Below the pieces are notes generated by a model. It had not been told where the DNA came from, made no database searches, and saw only the letters and a program-made list of their open reading frames with translations. DNA of 64,000 bases from Streptomyces sp. B3I8 (GTDB lineage Bacteria > Actinomycetota > Actinomycetes > Streptomycetales > Streptomycetaceae): contig NZ_JAUSYN010000002.1 of assembly GCF_030816915.1 (NCBI RefSeq), forward strand, positions 4,787,501-4,851,500, in the 5' to 3' direction. Positions 51,939-63,936 of this stretch are shown piece by piece. The number at the start of each line of letters is the position of its first letter. Position 1 is the stretch's first letter. The position numbers and the translations under genes are program-made.

Positions 51939-52586
51939 ATGGCACGGCGATACGACACCAACGACGCCACCGACCGCGCGACCGGGCTGCGCGAGGCGGC
52001 CTCCGCCGTGCGCCGCGGTGAACTCGTGGTGCTTCCGACCGACACCGTCTACGGCATCGGCGCCGACGCCTTCTCCGCGGAGGCCGTCGGCGACCTGCTG
52101 CAGGCCAAGGGGCGCGGCCGCACCATGCCCTCGCCCGTCCTCATCGGCTCCCCGAACACCCTGCACGGCCTCGTCACCGACTTCTCCGAGATGGCCTGGG
52201 AACTCGTCGACGCGTTCTGGCCGGGCGCCCTCACGCTCGTCGCCAAGCACCAGCCGTCCCTGCAGTGGGACCTCGGCGAGACCCGCGGCACGGTCGCCGT
52301 GCGCATGCCGCTGCACCCCGTCGCCATCGAACTGCTCACCGAGGTCGGCCCCATGGCCGTCTCCTCCGCCAACCTCACCGGCCACCCGGCGCCCGAGGAC
52401 TGCGACGCCGCGCAGGAGATGCTCGGCGACTCCGTCTCCGTCTACCTCGACGGCGGCCCCACCCCCGGCAACGTGCCGTCCTCCATCGTCGACGTCACCG
52501 GCAAGGTCCCGGTGCTGCTGCGCCAGGGCGCGCTCTCGGCGGAGGAGCTGCGCAAGGTGGTACCCGACCTCGAGGTGGCGAATTGA
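51939..52586 (+). CDS. L-threonylcarbamoyladenylate synthase (Sua5/YciO/YrdC)
   Basis: The product has 215 residues. It makes threonylcarbamoyl-AMP from threonine, bicarbonate and ATP for the t6A37 modification of tRNA. Core motifs are AVRRGELVVLPTDTVYGIGA, LLQAKGRGRTMPSPVLI (the K-x-R ATP/RNA site), FWPGALTLVAK and PMAVSSANLTGHPAPEDC. It is the short form with only the YrdC domain and no C-terminal Sua5 domain. ATG 51939 has GAGGAGG eight bases upstream. It starts 53 bp after prmC and probably is co-transcribed. Confidence 0.92.
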   Translation: MARRYDTNDATDRATGLREAASAVRRGELVVLPTDTVYGIGADAFSAEAVGDLLQAKGRGRTMPSPVLIGSPNTLHGLVTDFSEMAWELVDAFWPGALTLVAKHQPSLQWDLGETRGTVAVRMPLHPVAIELLTEVGPMAVSSANLTGHPAPEDCDAAQEMLGDSVSVYLDGGPTPGNVPSSIVDVTGKVPVLLRQGALSAEELRKVVPDLEVAN

Positions 52587-52638
52587 CGGCCCCCGAATCC
52601 CCCGAGCTCTCGGCTGCGCTCGAGCAGGGGGGACCCCC

Positions 52639-53295
52639 ATGCGTGGCATAGGCAACGGGGGCGGGTGGGGCAGCCCGGCGTACGGCGCTCCCGGCGACAC
52701 CTTCCGCATCCTCCACGTCAGCACCGGCAACGTGTGCCGCTCGCCCATCACCGAGCGGCTCACCCGGCACGCCCTGGCCGACCGGCTCGGCGACCCCCTG
52801 TGGGGCGGTCTCGTCGTCGAGAGCGCGGGGACCTGGGGGCACGAGGGCGCGCCCATGGAGGCCAACGCGGAGACCGTGCTGGCCGACTTCGGCGCGGACG
52901 CCTCCGGGTTCGTGGGGCGGGAACTGCTCGACGAGCACGTCATCGAGGCCGACCTGGTGCTCACCGCCACGCGGGACCACCGGGCGCAGGTGATCTCCAT
53001 GGGGCACTCGGCGGGGCTGCGGACCTTCACGCTCAAGGAGTTCACGCGGCTGGTGAACGCGATCGACATGGCGACACTGCCGCCGCTCGAGGACGGCGTG
53101 ATCGCGCGTGCGCGCGCGCTCGTGCGGGCGGCCGCCGCACTGCGGGGCTGGCTCCTCGCGCCCACGGCCGAGGCGGACGAGGTCTACGACCCCTACGGTG
53201 CGCCGCTGACCTTCTTCCGCTCCATCGGCGAGGAGATAAACGAGGCCCTCGACCCGGTCGTCACCGCCCTGACCGGAGTGCCGGCCCGCACGTGA
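52639..53295 (+). CDS. Low-molecular-weight phosphotyrosine phosphatase-fold protein with Ser at the nucleophile position
   Basis: The product has 218 residues. After a Gly-rich ~20-residue start, the P-loop reads FRILHVSTGNVCRSPITERL. In active LMW-PTPs the loop is V-C-x-G-N-x-C-R-S; here the first, nucleophilic cysteine is Ser28, while C33 and R34 remain. The general-acid D-P pair region may be EVYDPYGAP near the C-terminus. The protein is longer than the usual ~150 residues. It could bind phospho-peptides without cleaving them, or use Ser poorly. It lies in the prmC-t6A-glyA cluster. ATG 52639 gives a start close to the fold; the longer frame is overlap with the upstream gene. Confidence 0.8.
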   Translation: MRGIGNGGGWGSPAYGAPGDTFRILHVSTGNVCRSPITERLTRHALADRLGDPLWGGLVVESAGTWGHEGAPMEANAETVLADFGADASGFVGRELLDEHVIEADLVLTATRDHRAQVISMGHSAGLRTFTLKEFTRLVNAIDMATLPPLEDGVIARARALVRAAAALRGWLLAPTAEADEVYDPYGAPLTFFRSIGEEINEALDPVVTALTGVPART

Positions 53296-53417
53296 CCCAC
53301 CGGGCACGCGCGGCCGCGCCCCCGCACCCGGCCCCGCCGCGGGGGCGCCCGCAGGCGTGAGCGCGCCCTCGGGCCTACCGTGGGGGATAAGCCGCCGTCA
53401 CCCCCCCGGAGCGCCCC

Positions 53418-54689
53418 ATGACGGTCGTCCCGCCCGCGCCACCCGCCGACCTCCTGCGCCACCAGGACCCGCAGCTCGCCGACCTCCTCCTCGGCGAGCT
53501 GACCAGGCAGTCCACCACCCTCCAGCTCATCGCCGCGGAGAACTTCACCTCGCCCGCCGTGCTGGCGGCCCTCGGCTCGGCCCTGGCCAACAAGTACGCC
53601 GAGGGCTACCCCGCCGCCCGGTACCACGGCGGCTGCGAGATCGTCGACGCCGCCGAACGCCTCGCCGTCGACCGCGCCAAGGCCCTCTTCGGCGCGGACC
53701 ACGCCAACGTGCAGCCCCACTCGGGTTCCTCCGCCGTCCTCGCCGCCTACGCGGCCCTGCTGCGCCCCGGCGACACCGTCCTCGCCATGGGCCTGCACTT
53801 CGGCGGCCACCTCACCCACGGCTCGCCCGCCAACTTCTCCGGCCGCTGGTTCGACTTCGTCGGCTACGGCGTCGACGCCGACAGCGGCCTGATCGACTAC
53901 GCCCAGGTCCGCGCCCTCGCTCGCGCCCACCGGCCCAGGGCGATCGTCTGCGGCTCGATCTCCTACCCCCGCCACCCCGACTACGCCGCCTTCCGCGCGA
54001 TCGCCGACGAGGTGGGCGCACACCTCGTCGTCGACGCCGCGCACCCCATCGGCCTGGTCGCCGGGGGTGCGGCGCCCAGCCCCGTCCCGTACGCCGACGT
54101 CGTCTGCGCCACCACCCACAAGGTGCTGCGCGGCCCGCGCGGCGGCATGCTGCTGTGCGGCGCGGACCTGGCCGACCGCATCGACCGCGCCGTCTTCCCG
54201 TTCACGCAGGCCGGGGCCCAGATGAACGCGATCGCCGCGAAGGCCGTCGCGTTCGGCGAGGCGGCGACGCCGGCCTTCGCGGCCTACGCCCACCAGGTCG
54301 TCGTCAACGCCCGCGCGCTCGCCGGCGCCCTGGCCGCCGAGGGGATGTCGGTCACCACCGGCGGCACCGACACCCACCTGCTCACCGTCGACCCCGCCCC
54401 GCTCGGCGTCGACGCCCGCACCGCCCGCGGCCGGCTGGCCGCCGCCGGGCTCGTCCTGGACACCTGCGCCCTGCCGCACGGCGACGCCCGCGGCCTGCGG
54501 CTGGGCACCGCCGCGGTGACCACGCAGGGCATGGGGGAGGCCGAGATGGTTCGGATCGGGCGGCTGCTCGGGACCGTGCTCAAGAGGTCCGGCGAGGACG
54601 GCCGGGGCGGTGAGGCGCGCGAAGTGCGCGACGCGGTCGCGGATCTCACCGGGAGATTTCCGCCGTATCCGGATCAATTTGCCCTGTGA
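53418..54689 (+). CDS. glyA: Serine hydroxymethyltransferase (second type)
   Basis: The product has 423 residues. It is a PLP enzyme interconverting serine and glycine with tetrahydrofolate. Seen are LQLIAAENFTSPAVLAALGS, YAEGYPAARYHGGCEIVDAA, the PLP contact DAAHPIGLVAGG and the Schiff-base lysine in CATTHKVLRGPRGGML (K235). A few positions differ from the housekeeping enzyme (H-G-G-C in place of Y-G-G-C/Y), and Streptomyces genomes usually carry another glyA, so a specialised or divergent role is possible. It is a free-standing gene with its own 122-bp upstream gap. Confidence 0.92.
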   Translation: MTVVPPAPPADLLRHQDPQLADLLLGELTRQSTTLQLIAAENFTSPAVLAALGSALANKYAEGYPAARYHGGCEIVDAAERLAVDRAKALFGADHANVQPHSGSSAVLAAYAALLRPGDTVLAMGLHFGGHLTHGSPANFSGRWFDFVGYGVDADSGLIDYAQVRALARAHRPRAIVCGSISYPRHPDYAAFRAIADEVGAHLVVDAAHPIGLVAGGAAPSPVPYADVVCATTHKVLRGPRGGMLLCGADLADRIDRAVFPFTQAGAQMNAIAAKAVAFGEAATPAFAAYAHQVVVNARALAGALAAEGMSVTTGGTDTHLLTVDPAPLGVDARTARGRLAAAGLVLDTCALPHGDARGLRLGTAAVTTQGMGEAEMVRIGRLLGTVLKRSGEDGRGGEAREVRDAVADLTGRFPPYPDQFAL

Positions 54690-54828
54690 TCCGGCGGGTA
54701 CCGGGTGGGCGCGCCCCGTGCACGGCCGCACGTGCAACCATCGTCGCTACCCGTAAGTCCTCACCCATATGCACGACACGGCTAGGGTGTGGGGCTGAGG
54801 ATGGCCAGCGAGACCTGTGGGGAAGCCC

Positions 54829-56154
54829 GTGCGTGAATACCTCCTGACGCTCTGCATCACGGCCGCGGTGACGTATCTGCTGACAGGACCGGTACGGAAG
54901 TTCGCGATCGTGGCCGGAGCCATGCCGGAGATCCGCGCCCGGGACGTGCACAGAGAGCCCACCCCGCGCCTCGGCGGCATCGCGATGTTCTTCGGACTGT
55001 GCGCGGGGCTGCTGGTCGCGGACCACCTGACCAATCTGAACGCGGTCTTCTCCAACTCCAACGAGCCGCGCGCGCTGCTCTCCGGCGCCGCGCTGATCTG
55101 GCTGATCGGCGTGCTCGACGACAAGTTCGAGATCGACGCGCTGATCAAGCTCGGCGGCCAGATGATCGCCGCGGGCGTGATGGTGGTCCAGGGTCTGACC
55201 ATCCTGTGGCTGCCCGTCCCGGGCGTCGGCACCTTCGCGCTCACCCAGTGGCAGGGCACCCTGCTCACGGTCGCGCTCGTCGTCATCACCATCAACGCGG
55301 TCAACTTCGTCGACGGCCTCGACGGCCTCGCGGCCGGCATGGTGTGCATCGCCTCCGCCGCGTTCTTCATGTACGCCTACCGCATCTGGTACGGCTACGG
55401 GCTGGAGGCGGCGGCCCCGGCGACCCTGTTCGCGGCGATCCTGATGGGCATGTGCCTCGGCTTCCTGCCGCACAACATCCATCCCGCGCGGATCTTCATG
55501 GGCGACTCCGGGTCGATGCTCATCGGCCTCGTCCTGGCGGCGGGGGCCATCTCCATCACCGGGCAGATCGACCCCGACGCGATGAACCTCTTCTCCGGTT
55601 CCGAGCGGGAGACCGTGCACCAGACGGTGCCCGTCTACATCCCGCTGCTGCTGCCGCTCACCATCATCGCGGTGCCCGCGGCCGACCTGGTGCTTGCCAT
55701 CGTGCGGCGCACCTGGCGCGGACAGTCGCCGTTTGCGGCGGACCGGGGGCACCTGCACCACCGACTGCTGGAGATCGGGCACTCGCACAGCAGGGCCGTG
55801 CTGATCATGTACTTCTGGTCGGCGTTGATCGCGTTCGGGACGCTGGCGTACTCGGTCAACTCGGCGTCCATGTGGATCGTGCTGGGCATCGCGGCGTTGA
55901 GCGCGGTGGGGCTCGTCCTGCTGTTGCTGCCCCGGTTCCGGCCGCGGGCCCCGAGGTGGGCACAGCGGATCGTGCCGCCCCGGTACCGGCGGCGGAGGGT
56001 GGCCCTGTCCGCCTCGGCCGAGTGCGCGGAGGCGAGCGGGCCGGCGGCGGAGGACGGCGCCGACGCCGGAGCCGGCGCCGACGCCGAGCGGCGGACGCCT
56101 GCGGTGGCCGGGGCAAATGGGGCCAGCGCGCTGGGAGTTCGCGCGCGGAGGTGA
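54829..56154 (+). CDS. Undecaprenyl/decaprenyl-phosphate N-acetylglucosamine-1-P transferase (WecA/MraY family)
   Basis: The product has 441 residues and about ten or eleven membrane segments. Family motifs are DVHREPTPRLGGIAMFFG (first cytoplasmic loop), NAVNFVDGLDGLAAGMV (Mg-binding N-x-x-N-x-x-D-G-x-D-G), FLPHNIHPARIFMGDSGSML (M-G-D-x-G) and DRGHLHHRLLEIGHSHSRAV (H-x-H-H). It transfers a sugar-1-phosphate to the lipid carrier at the inner face, probably starting linkage-unit or teichoic acid synthesis, which fits the LCP ligase gene 6 kb upstream. The last ~60 residues are a disordered Ala/Gly/Asp-rich tail. GTG 54829 follows GGGGAAG. Confidence 0.9.
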   Translation: MREYLLTLCITAAVTYLLTGPVRKFAIVAGAMPEIRARDVHREPTPRLGGIAMFFGLCAGLLVADHLTNLNAVFSNSNEPRALLSGAALIWLIGVLDDKFEIDALIKLGGQMIAAGVMVVQGLTILWLPVPGVGTFALTQWQGTLLTVALVVITINAVNFVDGLDGLAAGMVCIASAAFFMYAYRIWYGYGLEAAAPATLFAAILMGMCLGFLPHNIHPARIFMGDSGSMLIGLVLAAGAISITGQIDPDAMNLFSGSERETVHQTVPVYIPLLLPLTIIAVPAADLVLAIVRRTWRGQSPFAADRGHLHHRLLEIGHSHSRAVLIMYFWSALIAFGTLAYSVNSASMWIVLGIAALSAVGLVLLLLPRFRPRAPRWAQRIVPPRYRRRRVALSASAECAEASGPAAEDGADAGAGADAERRTPAVAGANGASALGVRARR

Positions 56155-56312
56155 CCTTCCGCTGGCCTTTCCCGGGCCGTCGCCAGACCTCCCCGTGAAC
56201 TTCCCAAGGTAAGAATCTGACTAACGCGTTGCCAAAACGTGGGGGTGCGTAGCGGGGCAATACCAGACAACTGGGCCCCGTTTTCGCGCAGACGCGCAGG
56301 TTCACCCTCATG

Positions 56313-56328
56313 TGTGACAGCTAGCACA
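56313..56328. promoter_or_regulatory. Weaker Rex-like site upstream of atpI
   Basis: TGTGACAGCTAGCACA agrees with the Streptomyces Rex consensus TGTGAACNNNTTCACA at both outer ends (TGTGA and CACA) but not in the inner half. Its centre lies 46 bp upstream of the centre of the better site. Confidence 0.4.
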
Positions 56329-56358
56329 CCAACCAGGTAAAGACCTCATCAAATAGTT

Positions 56359-56374
56359 TGTGATACGGTTCACG
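56359..56374. promoter_or_regulatory. Candidate Rex operator upstream of atpI
   Basis: TGTGATACGGTTCACG matches the Rex consensus TGTGAACNNNTTCACA at 10 of 13 defined positions with correct spacing. It is 125 bp before the atpI start. Rex is the NADH/NAD-sensing repressor of respiratory genes in Streptomyces. Confidence 0.6.
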
Positions 56375-56498
56375 AGAACCCAGGACAGAGCCAAGAGGCG
56401 TCAATCGACGGCCCCTCGGCCGAGAGGTTCCACCTCTTCCCGGGACTACGCTCGTCCATGACGACACCTGCCCCCACCAGCAATGCGGAGTAGCCGCC

Positions 56499-56936
56499 AT
56501 GCCGTCCAATGACGCACGGAACCTGTTGCAGACCGCTGTGCCCACAGCGGCTGCCGGCGCGATCGCCGTCGCGGTCAGTGCCGGGGTCGCCGGCGGCAAG
56601 GGCGCGCTCGGCGCCGCGGTCGGTGCGGTGCTCGCCATCCTCTTCATGGGAATCGGCCTGTACGTCCTGCAGTGGACGGCAAAATCGCTTCCGCACCTGT
56701 TCCAGGCCATGGGGTTGATGCTGTATGTCGCCCAACTCCTGCTGCTGATCATCTTCATGGGGCTCTTCAAGGACACGACCCTGTTCAACCCCCGGGCGTT
56801 CGCCGTGGGTCTGGTCGTCTCCACGCTCGTGTGGATGGCGGCGCAGGCCCGGGCCCACATGAAGGCCAAGATCTTCTACGTCGAGCCCGACTCGGGGCAC
56901 GGCGACCGGTCCACGACCACAGGGTCGAGGCCGTGA
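56499..56936 (+). CDS. atpI: ATP synthase accessory protein I
   Basis: The product has 145 residues and four membrane segments (~13-30, 36-58, 70-90, 97-117): AAGAIAVAVSAGVAGG, GAAVGAVLAILFMGIGLYVL, LMLYVAQLLLLIIFMGLF, and AFAVGLVVSTLVWMAAQARA. Sequence is typical of the poorly conserved AtpI that helps c-ring assembly and heads ATP synthase operons. The upstream gap contains two Rex-like sites. The distance to atpB is 225 bp, long enough for a second promoter. Confidence 0.85.
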   Translation: MPSNDARNLLQTAVPTAAAGAIAVAVSAGVAGGKGALGAAVGAVLAILFMGIGLYVLQWTAKSLPHLFQAMGLMLYVAQLLLLIIFMGLFKDTTLFNPRAFAVGLVVSTLVWMAAQARAHMKAKIFYVEPDSGHGDRSTTTGSRP

Positions 56937-57161
56937 GGGATAGGGCCGAGATAAAGCCGACCAGGAGATCCTGCTATGGTCCGGTGCCAACTGCGGCATC
57001 GCGGGCGCGGGCACAAGAGCTGACGCCTGCTCAATCGCGAGGCTCGATGCCCCCCGGCCGCCCCCACATCCGAAACACCAGTCCAGTGCCGACCCGCGGC
57101 CGCTTGCCGCGCCGACACAACGAGGTTGCCGTACCCATGCGCCACGCTGAAGGAGCCCGCG

Positions 57162-57983
57162 GTGAGTGCTGACCCGACGCAGGTGCTCGCCTTCGAGACC
57201 GACTGCCACATCTTCGACGGCTGTGGCTTCCCCGCTCCGGGCCTGCACTCGTTCCTGTTCGAGCCCCTGTGGGGCGACGGGGACAGCAACTTGTACTTCA
57301 ACAAGACGATGCTGCTCGCGCTGATCGGCTCGCTCGTCATCGTCGGCTTCTTCTGGGCCGCCTTCGCCAGGCCGAAGGTCGTCCCGGGCAAGCTGCAGAT
57401 GGTCGCCGAGGCCGGCTACGACTTCGTCCGTCGCGGCATCGTCTACGAGACCATCGGCAAGCGCGAGGGCGAGAAGTACGTGCCCTTCATGGTCTCGCTG
57501 TTCTTCTTCGTCTGGATGATGAACCTCTGGTCCATCGTCCCGCTCGCGGCCTTCCCCGTGACGGCGATCATCTCCTACCCGCTGGTGCTCGCACTGATCG
57601 TCTGGGTGACGTGGATCGCCCTGACGTTCAAGCGGCAGGGATTCGTCGGCTTCTTCAAGAACGTCACGGGCTACGACCCCTCCATCGGGCCCGTGCTGCC
57701 GCTGTCGATGACCATCGAGTTCTTCTCGAACCTGTTCATCCGGCCGTTCACGCACGCCGTGCGACTCTTCGCGAACATGTTCGCGGGCCACACCCTCCTG
57801 TTGCTCTTCACGATCGCCAGCTGGTACCTGCTGAACGGCATCGGGATCGCCTACGCCGGCGTCTCGTTCGTCATGGTCCTGGTGATGACGGTGTTCGAGC
57901 TCTTCATCCAGGCCGTCCAGGCGTACGTCTTCGTCCTCCTGGCCTGCAGCTACGTCCAGGGTGCGCTCGCCGAGCACCACTGA
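57162..57983 (+). CDS. atpB: F0F1 ATP synthase subunit a
   Basis: The product has 273 residues. It is the membrane stator that forms the two proton half-channels. The key helix has FFSNLFIRPFTHAVRLFANM with the essential arginine in A-V-R-L-F-A-N-M, followed by FAGHTLLLLF and a last helix FELFIQAVQAYVFVLLACSY. GTG 57162 has AAGGAG seven bases upstream; the longer frame from 57126 adds only leader sequence. It is followed by atpE after 72 bp. Confidence 0.96.
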   Translation: MSADPTQVLAFETDCHIFDGCGFPAPGLHSFLFEPLWGDGDSNLYFNKTMLLALIGSLVIVGFFWAAFARPKVVPGKLQMVAEAGYDFVRRGIVYETIGKREGEKYVPFMVSLFFFVWMMNLWSIVPLAAFPVTAIISYPLVLALIVWVTWIALTFKRQGFVGFFKNVTGYDPSIGPVLPLSMTIEFFSNLFIRPFTHAVRLFANMFAGHTLLLLFTIASWYLLNGIGIAYAGVSFVMVLVMTVFELFIQAVQAYVFVLLACSYVQGALAEHH

Positions 57984-58286
<303 letters not shown>

Positions 58287-58327
58287 CCAGCTGATTCAGC
58301 CCAGCCGACTAGACGAAAGGCACTGAT

Positions 58328-58888
58328 GTGAGCCCCCTGGTTCAGCTCGCGGCGGAGACGGAGAACCCCCTCGTCCCGCCGATCCCCGAGCTCGTCATCG
58401 GCCTGATCGCCTTCGTCATCGTCTTCGGCTTCCTGTTCAAGAAGCTCATCCCGAACATCAACAAGGTTCTGGAAGAGCGACGGGAAGCCATCGAGGGCGG
58501 TATCGAGAAGGCCGAGGCCGCGCAGACCGAGGCCCAGAGCGTCCTCGAGCAGTACAAGGCCCAGCTCGCCGAGGCACGGCACGAAGCCGCGCGGCTGCGC
58601 CAGGAGGCGCAGGAGCAGGGTGCCGCGCTCATCGCCGAGATGCGCGCGGAAGGCCAGCGGCAGCGTGAGGAGATCATCGCCGCCGGTCACGCGCAGATCG
58701 AGGCGGACCGCAAGGCCGCCGCGCACACGCTGCGGCAGGATGTCGGACGGCTCGCCACCGACCTCGCCGGCAAGCTCGTGGGTGAGTCCCTTCAGGACCA
58801 CGCCCGCCAGAGCCGAGTGATCGACCGCTTCCTCGACGACCTCGAGGACAAGGCCGACGCCCCGTCGAAGGCCGAGGCGGCTCGATGA
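58328..58888 (+). CDS. atpF: F0F1 ATP synthase subunit b
   Basis: The product has 186 residues. One membrane helix (PELVIGLIAFVIVFGFLFKK) near the N-terminus is followed by a long charged coiled coil (LEERREAIEGGIEKAEAAQT onward) forming the peripheral stalk. GTG 58328 has GAAAGG upstream. The stop overlaps the atpH ATG by four bases, giving coupled translation of the two stalk subunits. Confidence 0.95.
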   Translation: MSPLVQLAAETENPLVPPIPELVIGLIAFVIVFGFLFKKLIPNINKVLEERREAIEGGIEKAEAAQTEAQSVLEQYKAQLAEARHEAARLRQEAQEQGAALIAEMRAEGQRQREEIIAAGHAQIEADRKAAAHTLRQDVGRLATDLAGKLVGESLQDHARQSRVIDRFLDDLEDKADAPSKAEAAR

Positions 58889-59706
58889 CCACGCACGGAG
58901 CGAGCCGTGGGGCGCTGGCCGCCGCACGCGAGCGCCTCGACGCGCTGACCGACTCGACGTCCGCCGACGCCGGCGCGCTCGCCGACGAGCTGGCCGCCGT
59001 CACGGTGCTGCTGGACCGCGAGGCCGGTCTGCGCCGGGTCCTCACCGACCCGGCGCAGCCCGCCGAGGCCAAGGCCCAGCTCGCCCACCGGCTGCTGGCC
59101 GGCCAGATCGGCGGCACCGCGCTCGACCTCGTGTCCGGCACGGTGCGCTCCCGCTGGTCGCGTTCGCGCGACCTGGTGGACGTGCTGGAGGAGCTGGCGA
59201 ACATCGCCGACCTCACCGCCGCCCAGCGCAACGGCACACTGGACGAGGTGGAGGACGAGCTGTTCCGGTTCGCCCGGATCGTCGTCTCCAGTACCGGGCT
59301 GCGGTCCGCGCTCACCGACAGCGCCGCCCCGGCGTCGTCCAAGAGCGAGCTGCTGCACCGTCTGCTCGGCGGCCGGGCCAAGCCCGTCACCGAGCGTCTG
59401 GTGACGCGACTCGTCACCGCGCCCCGGGGACGTAGCCTGGAGTCGGGACTCGAGTCCCTGTCCAGGCTCGCCGCCGAGCGGCGGGACCGGATGGTCGCGA
59501 TCGTCACCTCGGCGGTACCGCTGAGCGACCCGCAGAAGCAGCGCCTGGGCGCCGCCCTCGCGAAGCTCTACGGCCGCCCGATGCACCTCAACCTCGACGT
59601 CGACCCCGAGGTCGTCGGCGGGATCCGGGTGCAGGTCGGTGACGAGGTCATCAACGGATCGATCGCGGACCGGCTCGAGGACGCCACCCGGCGTATGGCG
59701 AGCTGA
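58885..59706 (+). CDS. atpH: F0F1 ATP synthase subunit delta
   Basis: The product has 273 residues, longer than the ~180 of Gram-negative delta, as expected for actinobacteria, whose delta carries an extra N-terminal helical part. The C-terminal half has the delta signature RRDRMVAIVTSAVPLSDPQK and LNLDVDPEVVGGIRVQVGDE. It caps the alpha3beta3 head and binds subunit b. It overlaps atpF by the ATGA tetranucleotide. Confidence 0.94.
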   Translation: MTTHGASRGALAAARERLDALTDSTSADAGALADELAAVTVLLDREAGLRRVLTDPAQPAEAKAQLAHRLLAGQIGGTALDLVSGTVRSRWSRSRDLVDVLEELANIADLTAAQRNGTLDEVEDELFRFARIVVSSTGLRSALTDSAAPASSKSELLHRLLGGRAKPVTERLVTRLVTAPRGRSLESGLESLSRLAAERRDRMVAIVTSAVPLSDPQKQRLGAALAKLYGRPMHLNLDVDPEVVGGIRVQVGDEVINGSIADRLEDATRRMAS

Positions 59707-59856
59707 CCGGCGAGCCGGCGGCACCGCACACGACGTAGTAATACGGCCCGCGTTGGGCCGTGCAGAGGATTCACCTCGTTCATGGGGGGAGTCCGGAGTC
59801 TTGAGAATCCCCCCAAAGTGAAACTTCGGGCCCAACAAGGAGAGCAGGGAACCCAG

Positions 59857-61446
<1,590 letters not shown>

Positions 61447-61467
61447 CGTAAGGAAGGGACCTGACTC

Positions 61468-62379
61468 ATGGGAGCCCAGCTCCGGGTCTACAAGCGTCGC
61501 ATCCGATCCGTCACCGCGACCAAGAAGATCACCAAGGCGATGGAGATGATCGCCGCCTCGCGTGTCGTCAAGGCGCAGCGCAAGGTGGCGGCCTCCACGC
61601 CGTACGCGACCGAGCTCACCCGCGCGGTCACGGCGGTGGGTACCGGCTCGAACACGAAGCACCCGCTGACCACGCAGGCCGAGACGGTCACGCGGTCCGC
61701 GGTGCTGCTCCTGACCAGTGACCGCGGTCTGGCCGGCGCCTTCAACTCCAACGCCATCAAGGCCGCGGAGCAGCTCACCGAGCGCCTGGAGCGCGAGGGC
61801 CAGGAGGTCGACACGTACATCGTCGGCCGTCGTGGTCTCGCGCACTACAACTTCCGTGAGCGCCAGGTCGTCCAGTCGTGGACCGGGTTCACCGACGAGC
61901 CGACGTACGCGGACGCCAAGCAGGTCGCGGCTCCGCTGATCGAGGCCATCGAGAAGGACACGGCGGAGGGCGGTGTGGACGAGCTCCACATCGTGTTCAC
62001 CGAGTTCGTGTCGATGATGACGCAGACGGCGCTCGGGGACCGGCTGCTGCCGCTCAGCCTCGACGAGGTGGCCAAGGAGTCGCCGGCGAAGGACGAGATC
62101 CTTCCGCTGTACGACTTCGAGCCGTCGGCGGAGGACGTCCTCGACGCCCTGCTGCCGCGCTACGTCGAGAGCCGGATCTACAACGCGCTGCTCCAGTCGG
62201 CCGCCTCCAAGCACGCCGCGACGCGGCGCGCGATGAAGTCGGCCACCGACAACGCCGGGGAGCTCATCGAGACGCTGTCCCGGCTTGCCAACGCGGCCCG
62301 CCAGGCCGAAATCACCCAGGAAATCAGCGAGATCGTCGGTGGCTCCGCAGCCCTGGCCGACGCGACCGCGGGGAAGTGA
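61468..62379 (+). CDS. atpG: F0F1 ATP synthase subunit gamma
   Basis: The product has 303 residues. It is the central rotor shaft. It begins [20 protein letters not shown] and ends [20 protein letters not shown] / [18 protein letters not shown], the long antiparallel coiled coil at both ends, with an [20 protein letters not shown]ossmann-like body between. It follows atpA by 21 bp. Confidence 0.96.
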   Translation: MGAQLRVYKRRIRSVTATKKITKAMEMIAASRVVKAQRKVAASTPYATELTRAVTAVGTGSNTKHPLTTQAETVTRSAVLLLTSDRGLAGAFNSNAIKAAEQLTERLEREGQEVDTYIVGRRGLAHYNFRERQVVQSWTGFTDEPTYADAKQVAAPLIEAIEKDTAEGGVDELHIVFTEFVSMMTQTALGDRLLPLSLDEVAKESPAKDEILPLYDFEPSAEDVLDALLPRYVESRIYNALLQSAASKHAATRRAMKSATDNAGELIETLSRLANAARQAEITQEISEIVGGSAALADATAGK

Positions 62380-63822
<1,443 letters not shown>

Positions 63823-63835
63823 GCCGTGCGCTCGC

Positions 63836-63872
63836 GGAGGAGGGGACGGGGGTCGTCTCCGTCCCCTCCTCC
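63836..63872 (+). terminator. Strong hairpin between atpD and atpC
   Basis: Perfect 14-bp stem GGAGGAGGGGACGG (63836-63849) with its complement at 63859-63872 and a 9-nt loop, 13 bp after the atpD stop. It could end or attenuate transcription before atpC. TAGACTTGT at 63881 onward may give atpC some independent start. Confidence 0.7.
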
Positions 63873-63936
63873 TCGCCCATTAGACTTGTAACCAACACCC
63901 GGCATCACCGCCGGGTGGTGACCCGAGGAGCCACCC

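Noticed and set aside
53418..54689. Threonine aldolase as an alternative for the SHMT-like gene
   Set aside because: Length and the Y-A-E-G-Y-P and T-T-H-K-x-L-R-G-P-R-G motifs are those of SHMT, not threonine aldolase.
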